Notes under the pieces: model-generated
The model's input: the letters and a program-made list of their open reading frames with translations, nothing else
What the model was told of the DNA's origin: nothing
Databases searched by the model: none
Part shown: piece by piece, positions 7,701-16,019 of the stretch
Layout: each line of letters opens with the position of its first letter
Position numbering within the stretch: position 1 is the stretch's first letter
Position numbers and translations under genes: made by a program
Origin: Micromonospora sonchi
Lineage (GTDB): Bacteria; Actinomycetota; Actinomycetes; Mycobacteriales; Micromonosporaceae
Length of the DNA: 64,000 nt
Direction of reading: 5' to 3'
Assembly (NCBI RefSeq): GCF_014646235.1
Contig: NZ_BMNB01000018.1
Span: 59,925-123,924 of the forward strand

Positions 7701-10589
7701 GTCGCCGTCCTCGATGAAGCCGATGTTCTGTCCGCCGCCGGCGCTGTCCCCGGAGGTCTCCTTCTGCACGCCGGGGTCGCCGCCGCCAATGCTGCCCGCG
7801 GCCCGCCCGGTGGCGCTGTAGTACTCGGCCTGCTTCCGCTTGGGCTGGAGGATCTCCAGCGCCCGGCCGGTGAGCCGCCCGGCTCCGCCGACCCCGCCCT
7901 GGTCGGTGTAGCTGGCCTCCAGGACGGTGAAGACGTTCGCCTCGGCGCCGTGACCGGCGGCGAGCTGGGTCTGCACCACACCCGAGCAGCCGGTGTGCTG
8001 CTCCAGCGGGTGGGCGTGCTCGTCGTGGCCGAGGAGAACCTGGAGCTCGACCTTGTCGCAGTCGATCTCGCCGTCCTCCGGGTCGGTCACCTTGATGGTG
8101 TACTTGACCTGGTCACCCCATTCGAAGAAGCCACCGTCCGGCGGGAACTCGATGGTGACCGTCGGCGCGGTGTTGCCGACCGTGACCTGCACGTTCGCCA
8201 CCGCGGTCCGCCCCTTGGGGTTGGTCACGGTGAGCTGGGCGTTGTAGTTGCCCGCCGCGGCGTACGTGTGCGTGGGGTTGGCCGCGTCGGAGCGGTTGCC
8301 GTCACCGAACGTCCAAGCGTACGTCAGCGCGCCCCCGTCCGGGTCGCGGGAGCCGGCGCTGGAGAGGCGGACGGTCAGCGGCGCCGGCCCGGAGGTCGGC
8401 TCGGCGCTGGCCACCGCGATCGGCGCCCGGTCACCGGCGATGTAGTCGATCCGGTAGACCCCGGAGTTGTCGTTGTTGCCGCCGAAGCCGCTGCCCCACT
8501 CGATCAGGTACATCGCGCCGTCGGGGCCGAACTCGAAGTCCATCGGCCGGATGAAGTTCATGCCGTCGAGCAGGCGGTTGATGTCCACCAGGGACTTGCC
8601 GTCGCGGCTGACCTGCATGGTGTACATCCGCGACTGGTTCCACTCACCGAAGAGCGCCTTGCCGTCGAAGTACGCCGGCCACTTGCGGTCCGAGTCGAGG
8701 TCCGCGTCGTACCGGTAGACCGGGCCGCCCATCGGCGCGCCGCCGCCACCGATCTCAGGGAAGCGGGGGTTTGCGGCGTAGCCGTAGTCGACGGTGGCCG
8801 AGATGGCCGGCGGCAGGTTGGTCAGGCCGGTGTTGTTGGGTGAGTCGTTGACCAGGTTCGCGCAGTCGAACTTCGGACCGGACGGACCGGAGGGGAACTG
8901 GTAGTCGTTGTACGCCCGGTTCGACCCGTGGCAGTACGGCCAGCCGAAGTTGCCGGGCCGGTCGACGATGTTCCACTCCACCAGGCCCTCTGGGCCACGG
9001 TTCGGGTTGGCGGAGTTGGCGTCCGGCCCGTAGTCGGCCACGTAGAGCACGTCGGTGGCGAGGTCGATGCCGATCCGGAACGGGTTACGGAAGCCCATCG
9101 CGTAGATCTCGGGACGGGTCTTCGCGGTGCCCGGCGAGAAGAGGTTGCCCGCCGGGATGGTGTACGTCCCGTCGTCCTCCGGGTGGATCCGGATCACCTT
9201 GCCGCGCAGGTCGTTGGTGTTGCCGGAGGTACGCTGCGCGTCGTAGTCGGCGCGCCCCGGCCGCTCGTCGATCGGGGTGTACGCGTCGGACGAGAACGGG
9301 TTGGTGTTGTCCCCGGTGGCCAGATAGAGGTTGCCGGCGGAGTCGAAGGTCATCGTGCCGCCCGCGTGGCAGCAGGTGTTGCGCTGCGTGTCGACCTGGA
9401 GGACGACCTTCTCGCTGGCCTTGTCGATGCGGTCACCGGTCACCGTGAACCGGGACAGGTAGTTGCGCGGGCCGCCGCCCGCCGGGGCGTAGTAGAGGTA
9501 GACCCAGCCGTTGTCGGTGAAGTCCGGGTCGAGCCGGATGCCGATCAGGCCGTCCTCGTTGCCGCTGAAGACGTCGAGGTTGAGAGCCGTGACCGTGTTG
9601 CCGGTGTCCGGCTTGACGATCTGCACCCGGCCGTCGCGCTCGATGTAGAAGACCCGGCCGTCCTCGGCCACGTCCAGCTCCATCGGGTTGCTGGTGTTGC
9701 TGTCCAGCGTCACCTTCTCGAAGCTTGCGGTCAGCGAGGCCCGGCAGTCGGCGCCACGCACCCCGGCCGCGGTCCGGATGCCGCCGAGCAGGTGCTCGAG
9801 GAACTCCGGCTCGGCGAACGACTCGCGGGTGTGCCCGCCGCCGGTGTACCAGGACCGGCCGCCGTCGTAGTCCCGGCACCAGGCGATCGGGTGGTCGTGA
9901 CCCATCGCGCCGGAGCCGGGGGAGTAGCTGGTCTCGTCGAGGGTGGCCAGCACGTGCACCTTGCCGCGCGGGTTGGTGCGGTAGTTGTACCACTCGTCGT
10001 ACCGGGACCAGCGCTCCGGCAGGTGGGCGGTGGACTCGTGCGCCGGGTCCTCCACCTTGACGGTGGCCGTCTGGTTGGCCGGGTGGTTGGCGAAGTACGT
10101 GCCCACCAGCTCGCCGTACCAGGCCCAGCTGTACTCGGTGTCGGAAGCGGCGTGGATGCCCGCGTACCCGCCACCGGCCTGGATGTAGCGCTCGAACGCC
10201 GCCTGCTGCTCGTTGTTGAGCACATCGCCGGTGGTGGAGAGCCAGATGACCGCCCGGTAGCGGGCGAGGTTCGAGTCGGTGAAGGCGGCACCGTCCTCGG
10301 TGGTGTCGACGGTGAAACCGTGCGCCGCGCCGAGCTGCTGGATGGCGGCGACGCCGGTGGGGATCGAGTCGTGCCGGAAACCGGCGGTCTTGGAGAAGAC
10401 GAGCACCGAGAACGGCTGGTCAGCCGCTGCCTTCGGTGCCGCTGCCTGGCTGGCTGCGGTCTGCGCGACGGGAACGCCCTGGGTGGCGGGGGCGGCCTGC
10501 GCGGGGCCGCCGGCGAGCGTGGTCACGGCTAGGCCGAGGCTGAGGAGGGAGGCGGTGATGGGTACGCGGGCACGGCGTGGTCGGGACAC
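4752..10589 (-). CDS. Giant secreted ThuA / PQQ-type sugar dehydrogenase / PKD / CBM6-like multidomain protein, long form
   Basis: A 1945-residue exported protein from GTG 10589, with RBS AAAGGAG 8 nt upstream. Domains in order: signal peptide (1-32, cleavage near AQAAP); ThuA-like domain (about 58-275, starting VLVFSKTAGFRHDS); six-bladed glucose/sorbosone dehydrogenase (about 290-725, with FEFGPDGAMYLIEWGSG); PKD (about 735-815); a region with DEHAHPLEQHTGC; CBM6-like domain (about 920-1055, IEDGDWW); second PKD (about 1060-1145); two DUF1349/LamG-like domains (about 1150-1350 and 1353-1553); two Ig/OmpL47-like repeats (about 1555-1735); another Ig-like segment; and a basic helical tail (about 1820-1945) resembling FIMAH. 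The likely role is extracellular carbohydrate binding and oxidation, which is inference from domains. It is a paralogue of the upstream gene, with the C-terminal 400 residues extra. Confidence 0.9.
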   Translation of the reverse strand: MSRPRRARVPITASLLSLGLAVTTLAGGPAQAAPATQGVPVAQTAASQAAAPKAAADQPFSVLVFSKTAGFRHDSIPTGVAAIQQLGAAHGFTVDTTEDGAAFTDSNLARYRAVIWLSTTGDVLNNEQQAAFERYIQAGGGYAGIHAASDTEYSWAWYGELVGTYFANHPANQTATVKVEDPAHESTAHLPERWSRYDEWYNYRTNPRGKVHVLATLDETSYSPGSGAMGHDHPIAWCRDYDGGRSWYTGGGHTRESFAEPEFLEHLLGGIRTAAGVRGADCRASLTASFEKVTLDSNTSNPMELDVAEDGRVFYIERDGRVQIVKPDTGNTVTALNLDVFSGNEDGLIGIRLDPDFTDNGWVYLYYAPAGGGPRNYLSRFTVTGDRIDKASEKVVLQVDTQRNTCCHAGGTMTFDSAGNLYLATGDNTNPFSSDAYTPIDERPGRADYDAQRTSGNTNDLRGKVIRIHPEDDGTYTIPAGNLFSPGTAKTRPEIYAMGFRNPFRIGIDLATDVLYVADYGPDANSANPNRGPEGLVEWNIVDRPGNFGWPYCHGSNRAYNDYQFPSGPSGPKFDCANLVNDSPNNTGLTNLPPAISATVDYGYAANPRFPEIGGGGAPMGGPVYRYDADLDSDRKWPAYFDGKALFGEWNQSRMYTMQVSRDGKSLVDINRLLDGMNFIRPMDFEFGPDGAMYLIEWGSGFGGNNDNSGVYRIDYIAGDRAPIAVASAEPTSGPAPLTVRLSSAGSRDPDGGALTYAWTFGDGNRSDAANPTHTYAAAGNYNAQLTVTNPKGRTAVANVQVTVGNTAPTVTIEFPPDGGFFEWGDQVKYTIKVTDPEDGEIDCDKVELQVLLGHDEHAHPLEQHTGCSGVVQTQLAAGHGAEANVFTVLEASYTDQGGVGGAGRLTGRALEILQPKRKQAEYYSATGRAAGSIGGGDPGVQKETSGDSAGGGQNIGFIEDGDWWSVEPADLTGIDAIRFRVASAGSGGRIDVRAGAADGPLVTSVAVPGTGAWQTYTDVTAEVPANADAKGSLYFVAKSPSGATGSLFNVNWMDFLGKGVTENAPPVVTATATPTAGIAPVSVAFSGTATDAEDDTPFTYAWDFGDGGTASTLNATHTYTTPGTFTATLTVTDKRGAKGYATAQVKVDAPNTSCFGARSDEFDGTELNRDRWTTVVREDQSYSVADGALRLPTGVGDLYGTRNDATNLVLQAAPSGAWQATTKVTVPVAADYQQAGLIIYGDDDNYAKVDLLYGGNRKVEFIRETAGTPRNDAADSTAAPTGNTIHLRLISDGTNLTAAYSADGQNFTPVGRAAALAGITNPRIGLFALNGGTTAPVVNALFDWFQVTPDAPAGPVDPSDEFTGNALDKCRWDAILREDPSAYRVSGGKLHIDVPNGDIYGTDNTGPTNFILQNAPNGDWTMETKIDGSLLDEQYQQAGLMVYGDDDNYVKFDYVVDNQAGQPVTRRIELRSEIGGTIQNPQPGAENLTSAEWYLRLARNGDTFTGSYSADGTTWTALTELTNAAVGANPKVGLFTLSGNQTASKAASFDYFRLSTPGTGDDTAPVTTAEVSGTPVEGWHTGPVTVTLSATDPDGGSGVARTEYQLDDATAWTTYTAPVQVTGDGQRVLRFRSVDEAGNVEETKQVTVKIDATAPVSTAAFAPANDEGWHAGTVPVVLTSTDAGAGVKLLEWSLDGGAWQPYTEPVEISGDGAHELLYRATDKAGNAETLKSAVVRIDGTKPTLLVSGIADGQLYGDSQDVRVSWQAVDPTSGIAGVVGTLNGRPYASGTLQAMYELQLGLHELTVTATDKAGNASTVNVRFFVTTSFRDMQNLLDRFKATGRLSNQAHKQLSNQLEKVRKEEAKGKDDKAIKELVKFRDLAGDAKLVAEAEIRDVLIRDADAMIVRLGGTASKAGVRANDGTSVAGTGRLGGDPTRLAPGRRL

Positions 10590-10715
10590 TCCGGTCTCCT
10601 TTGTCCTTGCGGGACAGGGGTCGCGGGGCCGGCTCGCCGAAGACCGTCCCAGATGGAGCCGGTTCGGACGCCTTGCCGAGGCGCCCGCACCGGCATTATG
10701 TCGAGTCGTTGAACA

Positions 10716-10772
10716 AATTAGTCTTGCTGAATCGGTTCATGGCAAGGTTTCGATAGGTAACGTTTCAATAAC
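10716..10772 (-). promoter_or_regulatory. Promoter and upstream element of the long giant gene, matching that of its paralogue
   Basis: On the minus strand, TTGCCA (10740-10745) and CTAATT (10716-10721) are separated by 18 nt, like -35/-10 boxes, 127 nt before the start codon. Just upstream of the -35 the plus-strand text reads GGCAAGG-N10-TAACGTTT-N3-TAAC (10741-10772). The paralogue has the same arrangement at 15707-15763. Conservation within otherwise divergent intergenic DNA suggests a shared activator or repressor site. Confidence 0.55.
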
Positions 10773-10825
10773 TACGAGCGACATTCGCCTGGAGTCCACT
10801 CAAATCGCCGCGCCTGCCCAGGCGG

Positions 10826-10862
10826 TGCCGGCCTGCACCTCGTGGAGAGGCACAGGCCGGCA
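10826..10862 (-). terminator. Hairpin 3' of the short-form giant gene
   Basis: Arms tgccggcctg (10826-10835) and caggccggca (10853-10862) are perfect inverted repeats, with a small inner cctc/gagg pairing, 27 nt beyond the stop of the upstream paralogue. There is no T-tract. It could terminate that transcript before the downstream paralogue's own promoter. Confidence 0.5.
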
Positions 10863-10888
10863 TCGATGGATTGGCTGCGTTCGGCTAG

Positions 10889-13800
10889 CTAACCAGGCGT
10901 GAGCCGGAAGTAGTCGAACGCGACCGTCTTCGAGGCGGTCTGGTTGGCGCCGAGGGTGAACAGCCCCACCTTCGGGGTCGTACCGACTGCGGTGCTCGTC
11001 AACGTCCCCAGGGTCGTCCAACTCGTGCCGTCCGCCGAGTACGCGGCGGTGAAGCTGCTGCCGCTGCGGGACAGGCGCAAGTGCCAGATCCCCTGGGTCA
11101 GTCCGGTGGCCTGCGGCTGCGTACTCTGCACCACCCCGCCGACCTCGCTGCGGAACTCGATCCGCCGCGAAACCGCCTGACCTGCCGTGTTGTCCGTGAC
11201 GTAGTCGAACTTCAGGTAGTTGTCGTCGTTGGCGTACACCAGCAGACCGGCCTGCTGGTACTGCTCGTTGAACAGGCTGCCGTCGACCCGGGTCTGGATC
11301 GTCCAGTTCCCGGCCGGGCTGTTCTGCAGGATGAAGTTGGTCGGCCCGGTGTTGCCGGTGCCGTAGATGTCACCGTTCGGCACGTCGATGCGCAGCGCGC
11401 CGTCGGTGACCCGGTACCGGGTCGAGTCCTCCCGCACGATGGCGTTCCACCGGCACTTCTCCAGGCTGCTGCCGGTGAACTCGTCCGACGGCGCGGTGCC
11501 GCCGGTCGAGGCCTCCGGGGTGATCCGGAACCAGTCGAACTCGGCGTTCACCACCGGCGCGGTGGTGCCGCCGTTGAGGGCGAACAGACCGATCCGCGGG
11601 TTGGTGATCCCGGCCAGGGCGGCGGATCGGCCGACCGGGGTGAAGGTCTGCCCGTCGGTCGAGTAGGCCGCGGTCAGGTTCGTCCCGTCGCTGGTCAGCC
11701 GCAGATGGATGGTGTCACCGGTGGGAGCGGCGGTGGAGTCCGCACTTTCGTTGCGCGGCGTCCCGGCGCTCTCCCGGATGAACTCCACCCGGCGGCTGCC
11801 GCCGTAGAGCAGATCCAGCTTGGCGTAGTTGTCATCGTTGCCGTAGAGGATCAGGCCGGCCTGCTGGTAGTCGGCCCGGGCCGCGACGGTGACCCGGGTG
11901 GTCGCCTGCCAGGCCCCGCTGGGTGCCGGCTGGAGCACCAGGTTGGTCGCGTCGTTGCGGGTGCCGTACAGGTCGCCCGCCCCCGTGGGCAGGCGTAGCG
12001 CACCCCCGGAGACCGAAAGCGACTGGTTGTCCCGCACCACGCCGCTCCACCGCTGGCGATCCAGCGAGGTGCCGGTGAACTCGTCGGACCGTTGTGGCCC
12101 CTGCTCCACCTGGCAGGGATCATTGCCCCCGGTCCCGTCGACCCGGATCTGCACCGTGGCCTGTGCCCGCGCGCCCCGGCTGTCGGTGACCGTCAGGGTG
12201 GCGGTGTAGTTGCCCGGCATGGTGTACGTGTGGGTGGCGTTGAGCGTGGTCGCCGTCCCACCGTCGCCGAAGTCCCAGGCGTACGTCAGCGGGGTGCCCC
12301 CGTCGGGGTCGGTCGCCGTACCGGTGAAGGTCACGGCCAGTGGCGCGGTCCCGCTGGTCGGGGTGCCCGTGGCGGTGACCGTCGGTGGCGCGTTGCCGCT
12401 CACCCCGGGGCCGACGAAGTTCATCCAGTTGACGTTGAACAGGGTTCCGGTGCCGCGGTTGGGGTCCCGGGCGACGAAGTACAGCCCGCCCTCCGCGGCG
12501 GCGCCGTTGGGGATCTGCGCGGTGACGTCGGCGTACGTCTGCCACGCCCCGGTGCCGGCCACGGTGGCGGTGGTGATCAGTGGCCCGTCCGCCGCGCCGG
12601 CGCGTACCTCGATCCGGCCGCCAGAGGTGGCCGAGGCGACCCGGAACTGGATCGACGTGACGCCGGTCAGGCTGGCCGGACTGACCGACCACCAGTCGCC
12701 GTCCTCGATGAAACCGATGTTCTGCCCGCCGCCGGCGGTGTCACCGGTGGTCTCCTTCTCCACCCCGGCGGTGCCGCCCCCGGTGGCACCCGCCACCCGG
12801 CCGGTGGCCGAGAAGTACTCGGCCTCCTTGCGCTTGGGCTGGAGGATCTTCAGCGCCCGGCCGGTCTGCGGCTCGGCTCCGTCGGAGCCGCCCTTGTCGG
12901 TGTAGGTCGCCTCCAGCACGGTGAAGACGTTGGCGTCCGCCCCGTGGCCGTCGGCGAGTTGGGTCTGCACTGTGCCGGTGCAGCCGGTGTGCCGCTCCAG
13001 CGGGTGGGCGTGCTCGTCGTGGCCGAGCAGGACCTGCAGTTCGACGTCGTCGCAGTCGATCGTGCCGTCCTCCGGGTCGGTGACGCTGATGGTGTAGGCG
13101 ACCTGGTCACCCCAGGCGAAGAAGCCGCCGTCCGGCGGGAACTCGATGGTGACGGTCGGTGCCGTGTTGCCGACGGTGATCGGCACGTTCGCCACCGCGG
13201 TCCGCCCCGCCGGGTTGGTGACCCGAAGCTGCGCCGTGTAGCTGCCGGACCGGGTGTACGTGTGGGTGGGGTTGGCCTGGGTGGAGGTACCACCGTCACC
13301 GAACGTCCAGGCGTAGGTCAGCGTCCCGCCGTCCGGGTCGCGGGAGCCGGCGCTGGAGAAGGTGACGGCCAGCGGCGGAGCCCCGGAGGTCGGGTTCGCC
13401 GAGGCGACCGCGATCGGGGCGCGGGCACCGGCGGTGTAGTCGATCCGGTAGACGCCGGAGTTGTCGTTGTTGCCGCCGAAGCCGCTGCCCCACTCGATCA
13501 GGTACATCGCGCCGTCGGGGCCGAACTCGAAGTCCATCGGCCGCACGAAGGTCATCTGGTCGAGGATCCGGTTGATGTCGACAAGCGACTTGCCGTCCCG
13601 GCTGACCTGCATGGTGTACATCCGTGACTGGTTCCACTCGCCAAAGATCGACTTGCCGTCGAAGTACGCCGGCCACTGCCGGCGGGACGAGATGGTCGGG
13701 TCGTACCGGTAGACCGGACCGGCCATGGGCGCTCCACCGCCGCCGATCTCCGGGAAGCGGCTGTTGCCGCCGTAGCCGTAGTCGACCGTGGCCGGGATGG

Positions 13801-15586
13801 CCGCTGGCAGGTTGGTCAGACCAGTGTTGTTGGGGGAGTTGTTCACCGGCGCGGCGCAGTTGAACTTCGCCCCGCTCGGGCCGGACGGGAACTGGTAGTC
13901 GTTGTACGCCTGGTTGTTGCCGTGGCAGTACGGCCAGCCGAAGTTGCCGGGCCGGTCGACGATGTTCCACTCGACCAGGCCCTCCGGGCCCCGGTTTGAG
14001 TTGGTGGTGGTGGCGTCCGGGCCGTAGTCGGCGACGTAGAGCACGTTGGTGACCGGGTCGATGCCGATCCGGAACGGGTTGCGCAGGCCCATCGCGTAGA
14101 TCTCCGGTCGGGTCCGCGCGGTTCCCGGGGCGAAGAGGTTTCCGCTCGGGATGGTGTACGTCCCGTCGGCCTGCGGCCGGATCCGGAGCACCTTGCCGCG
14201 CAGGTCGTTGGTGTTGCCGGCGGTACGCTGCGAGTCGTAGTCGGCTCGCCCGGAGCGCTCGTCCAGCGGGCTGTACCCACTCGACTCGAAGGGATTGGTG
14301 TTGTCCCCGGTGGCCAGGTAAAGGTTGCCGGCCGAGTCGAAGGTCATCGTCCCGCCCATGTGGCAGCAGGTGTTGCGCTGGGTGGGCACCTCCAGGACGA
14401 CCCGCTCGCTCGACGGGCTGATCGTGTCACCGGTGACGGTGAACCGGGACAGGTGGTTACGAGACCCGCCCGCGCTCGGGGCGTAGTAGAGCCAGACCCA
14501 GCCGTTGCTGGCGAAGTTCGGGTCGAGCCGGATGCCGAGCAGGCCGTCCTCGTTGCCGGCGAAGACGCTCAGCCGCAGCGCGGTGACGGTCTGGCCGGTG
14601 TCCGGCTTGATGATCTGCACCCGGCCGTCGCGCTCGATGTAGAAGACTCGCCCGTCTCCGGCGATGTCCAGCTCCATCGGGTTGCTGGTGTTGCTGTCCA
14701 GCGTCACCTTCTCGAAGCTGGCGGCCCGGCCGGCACCGCAGTCGGCGTGCACCACTCCGGCGGCGGTCTGGATGCCACCGAGCAGGTGTTGCAGGAAAGC
14801 CGCGTCGGAGAAGGACTCCTGGGTGTGCCCGCCGCCGGTGTACCAGGACCGGCCACCGTCGTAGTTCTGGCACCAGGCGATCGGGTGGTCGTGCCCCATC
14901 GCCCCGCTACCGGGGCTGTAGCTGCGCTCGTCGAGCGACGCCAGCACCTGCACCTGACGGGAGCGCGGGTTGGTGCGGAAGTTGTACCACTCGTCGTAGC
15001 GGGACCACCGCTCCGGCAGGTGCCGGGTTGACTCGTGCGAGTAGTCCTCGACCTTCACGGTCGCCGTCTGGTTCGCCGGGTGGCTGTTGAAGTAGGCGCC
15101 GACCAGTTGGCCGTACCAGGCCCAGTCGTACTCGGTGTCGGAGGAGGCGTGCACACCGACGTACCCGCCACCGGCACGCACGTAGCGCTCGAAAGCGGTC
15201 TGTTGGCTGGCGTTGAGCACGTCACCGGTGGTCGACAACCAGATGACCGCCTTGAACCTCGCCAGGTTGGTGTCGGTGAAGGCAGCACCGTCCTCGGTGG
15301 TGACGACGGTGAACCCGTTCGCCGCACCGAGTTGCTGGATCGCGCGGATGCCGGCGGGGATCGAGTCGTGCCGGAAGCCGGCGGTCTTGGAGAAGACCAG
15401 GACGGAGTACGGCTCCGCGTCTGCCGCGGCGACCGGGGCGGTACGGCCGGCGACCTGGGCGGGGCTGACGGCCTGGACGATACGGCTGGCGGCCTGGGCC
15501 GGCGTGGCGGCGAGGACTAGTAGGAGGGCGAGTAGCGCCACGGTCACTGGGGCGAGCGTTGCTCGCCCACGACGGGGTCGGGGCAC
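10889..15586 (-). CDS. Giant secreted ThuA / PQQ-type sugar dehydrogenase / PKD / CBM6-like multidomain protein, short form
   Basis: 1565 residues from GTG 15586. I chose this start because GAGGAG lies 6 nt upstream and the N-terminus then aligns with the paralogue (PRPRRGRAT against SRPRRARVP). An in-frame start at 15637 is also possible. The order is signal peptide (cleavage near AQAAS), ThuA-like domain, glucose/sorbosone dehydrogenase with RNTCCHMGGTM and EWGSGFGGNNDNSG, PKD, HEHAHPLERHTGC region, CBM6-like domain, second PKD and two DUF1349-like domains. It ends at the point where the long paralogue continues with Ig-like repeats and a helical tail. Near-identity over long stretches shows a tandem duplication followed by loss or gain of the C-terminal module. 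The extracellular glycan substrate is unknown. Confidence 0.9.
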   Translation of the reverse strand: MPRPRRGRATLAPVTVALLALLLVLAATPAQAASRIVQAVSPAQVAGRTAPVAAADAEPYSVLVFSKTAGFRHDSIPAGIRAIQQLGAANGFTVVTTEDGAAFTDTNLARFKAVIWLSTTGDVLNASQQTAFERYVRAGGGYVGVHASSDTEYDWAWYGQLVGAYFNSHPANQTATVKVEDYSHESTRHLPERWSRYDEWYNFRTNPRSRQVQVLASLDERSYSPGSGAMGHDHPIAWCQNYDGGRSWYTGGGHTQESFSDAAFLQHLLGGIQTAAGVVHADCGAGRAASFEKVTLDSNTSNPMELDIAGDGRVFYIERDGRVQIIKPDTGQTVTALRLSVFAGNEDGLLGIRLDPNFASNGWVWLYYAPSAGGSRNHLSRFTVTGDTISPSSERVVLEVPTQRNTCCHMGGTMTFDSAGNLYLATGDNTNPFESSGYSPLDERSGRADYDSQRTAGNTNDLRGKVLRIRPQADGTYTIPSGNLFAPGTARTRPEIYAMGLRNPFRIGIDPVTNVLYVADYGPDATTTNSNRGPEGLVEWNIVDRPGNFGWPYCHGNNQAYNDYQFPSGPSGAKFNCAAPVNNSPNNTGLTNLPAAIPATVDYGYGGNSRFPEIGGGGAPMAGPVYRYDPTISSRRQWPAYFDGKSIFGEWNQSRMYTMQVSRDGKSLVDINRILDQMTFVRPMDFEFGPDGAMYLIEWGSGFGGNNDNSGVYRIDYTAGARAPIAVASANPTSGAPPLAVTFSSAGSRDPDGGTLTYAWTFGDGGTSTQANPTHTYTRSGSYTAQLRVTNPAGRTAVANVPITVGNTAPTVTIEFPPDGGFFAWGDQVAYTISVTDPEDGTIDCDDVELQVLLGHDEHAHPLERHTGCTGTVQTQLADGHGADANVFTVLEATYTDKGGSDGAEPQTGRALKILQPKRKEAEYFSATGRVAGATGGGTAGVEKETTGDTAGGGQNIGFIEDGDWWSVSPASLTGVTSIQFRVASATSGGRIEVRAGAADGPLITTATVAGTGAWQTYADVTAQIPNGAAAEGGLYFVARDPNRGTGTLFNVNWMNFVGPGVSGNAPPTVTATGTPTSGTAPLAVTFTGTATDPDGGTPLTYAWDFGDGGTATTLNATHTYTMPGNYTATLTVTDSRGARAQATVQIRVDGTGGNDPCQVEQGPQRSDEFTGTSLDRQRWSGVVRDNQSLSVSGGALRLPTGAGDLYGTRNDATNLVLQPAPSGAWQATTRVTVAARADYQQAGLILYGNDDNYAKLDLLYGGSRRVEFIRESAGTPRNESADSTAAPTGDTIHLRLTSDGTNLTAAYSTDGQTFTPVGRSAALAGITNPRIGLFALNGGTTAPVVNAEFDWFRITPEASTGGTAPSDEFTGSSLEKCRWNAIVREDSTRYRVTDGALRIDVPNGDIYGTGNTGPTNFILQNSPAGNWTIQTRVDGSLFNEQYQQAGLLVYANDDNYLKFDYVTDNTAGQAVSRRIEFRSEVGGVVQSTQPQATGLTQGIWHLRLSRSGSSFTAAYSADGTSWTTLGTLTSTAVGTTPKVGLFTLGANQTASKTVAFDYFRLTPG

Positions 15587-15706
15587 GGAGTTCTCCTCTG
15601 TCGAGGGCAGCAGGTCGGAGTGGGCGGCGCTGGTCACTCCGCGTCGGTCCGAGCGCTCATACCTGACGGGCGAGGTCTCGGTGGCGAGAAGCCAATCCGA
15701 TCATTC

Positions 15707-15763
15707 AATTTGCGTACGTCGATTAGCTTCGGGCAAGGCGCACCCTTGTAACGTTTGGGTAAC
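15707..15763 (-). promoter_or_regulatory. Promoter and upstream element of the short-form giant gene
   Basis: On the minus strand, TTGCCC (15731-15736) and CAAATT (15707-15712) are spaced 18 nt, with the -10-like box 121 nt before GTG 15586. The plus-strand text carries GGCAAGG-N10-TAACGTTT-GGG-TAAC (15732-15763), identical in layout to 10741-10772. GTAACG also occurs twice 11 nt apart, which may mark direct-repeat half-sites. The rest of the 433-nt gap up to thiE holds the TPP riboswitch and no gene. Confidence 0.55.
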
Positions 15764-15917
15764 GAGCTGCTTCATGAATTGGTGTAAGTCGCTGTATGTC
15801 GGTGTCTTTTCTGGTCGTCGAGCCGTGAAAAGCCGGGATGCGTCGGCTGGTCCCGGTCCGTCCGGCCCTGCCGGACGGGGTTGGCGCAGCCGGCGAAACG
15901 ACGTACGGTGTCACCCA

Positions 15918-16012
15918 ACGAACCCACGGGAGCCCGGTTGACCGGGCTGAGAGGGGGGCTGCGAGCCCCCGACCGTAGAACCTGATCCGGGTAATGCCGG
16001 CGCAGGGAGGAG
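15918..16012 (+). promoter_or_regulatory. TPP riboswitch (THI element) of the thiamine operon
   Basis: The conserved blocks are all present in order: ACGGGAGC (about 15926), GGGCTGAGAGG (15944-15954), a variable P3 hairpin with ggggggct/agccccc arms (15954-15970), GACCGTAGAACCTGATC (15971-15987), and GGGTAATGCCGGCGCAGGGAGG (15989-16010, two adjoining blocks). These are the pyrimidine-binding and pyrophosphate-binding helices of the TPP aptamer. The purine-rich 3' strand (GGAGG at 16006-16010) doubles as the Shine-Dalgarno sequence of thiE, whose GTG starts at 16020. Control by hiding the ribosome-binding site when TPP is bound is therefore likely. Exact outer boundaries are approximate. Confidence 0.95.
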
Positions 16013-16019
16013 TGTTGCC

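Noticed and set aside
4620..8843. Very long plus-strand open frame (over 1400 codons) opposite the giant secreted gene
   Set aside because: It is antisense to a gene with clear signal peptide and domains; its product is Arg/Gly/Val-rich with no motif, a usual shadow in GC-rich DNA.
12092..13627. Plus-strand open frame of about 500 codons opposite the short-form giant gene
   Set aside because: Antisense shadow; it resembles the matching shadow opposite the paralogue only because the sense genes are duplicated.
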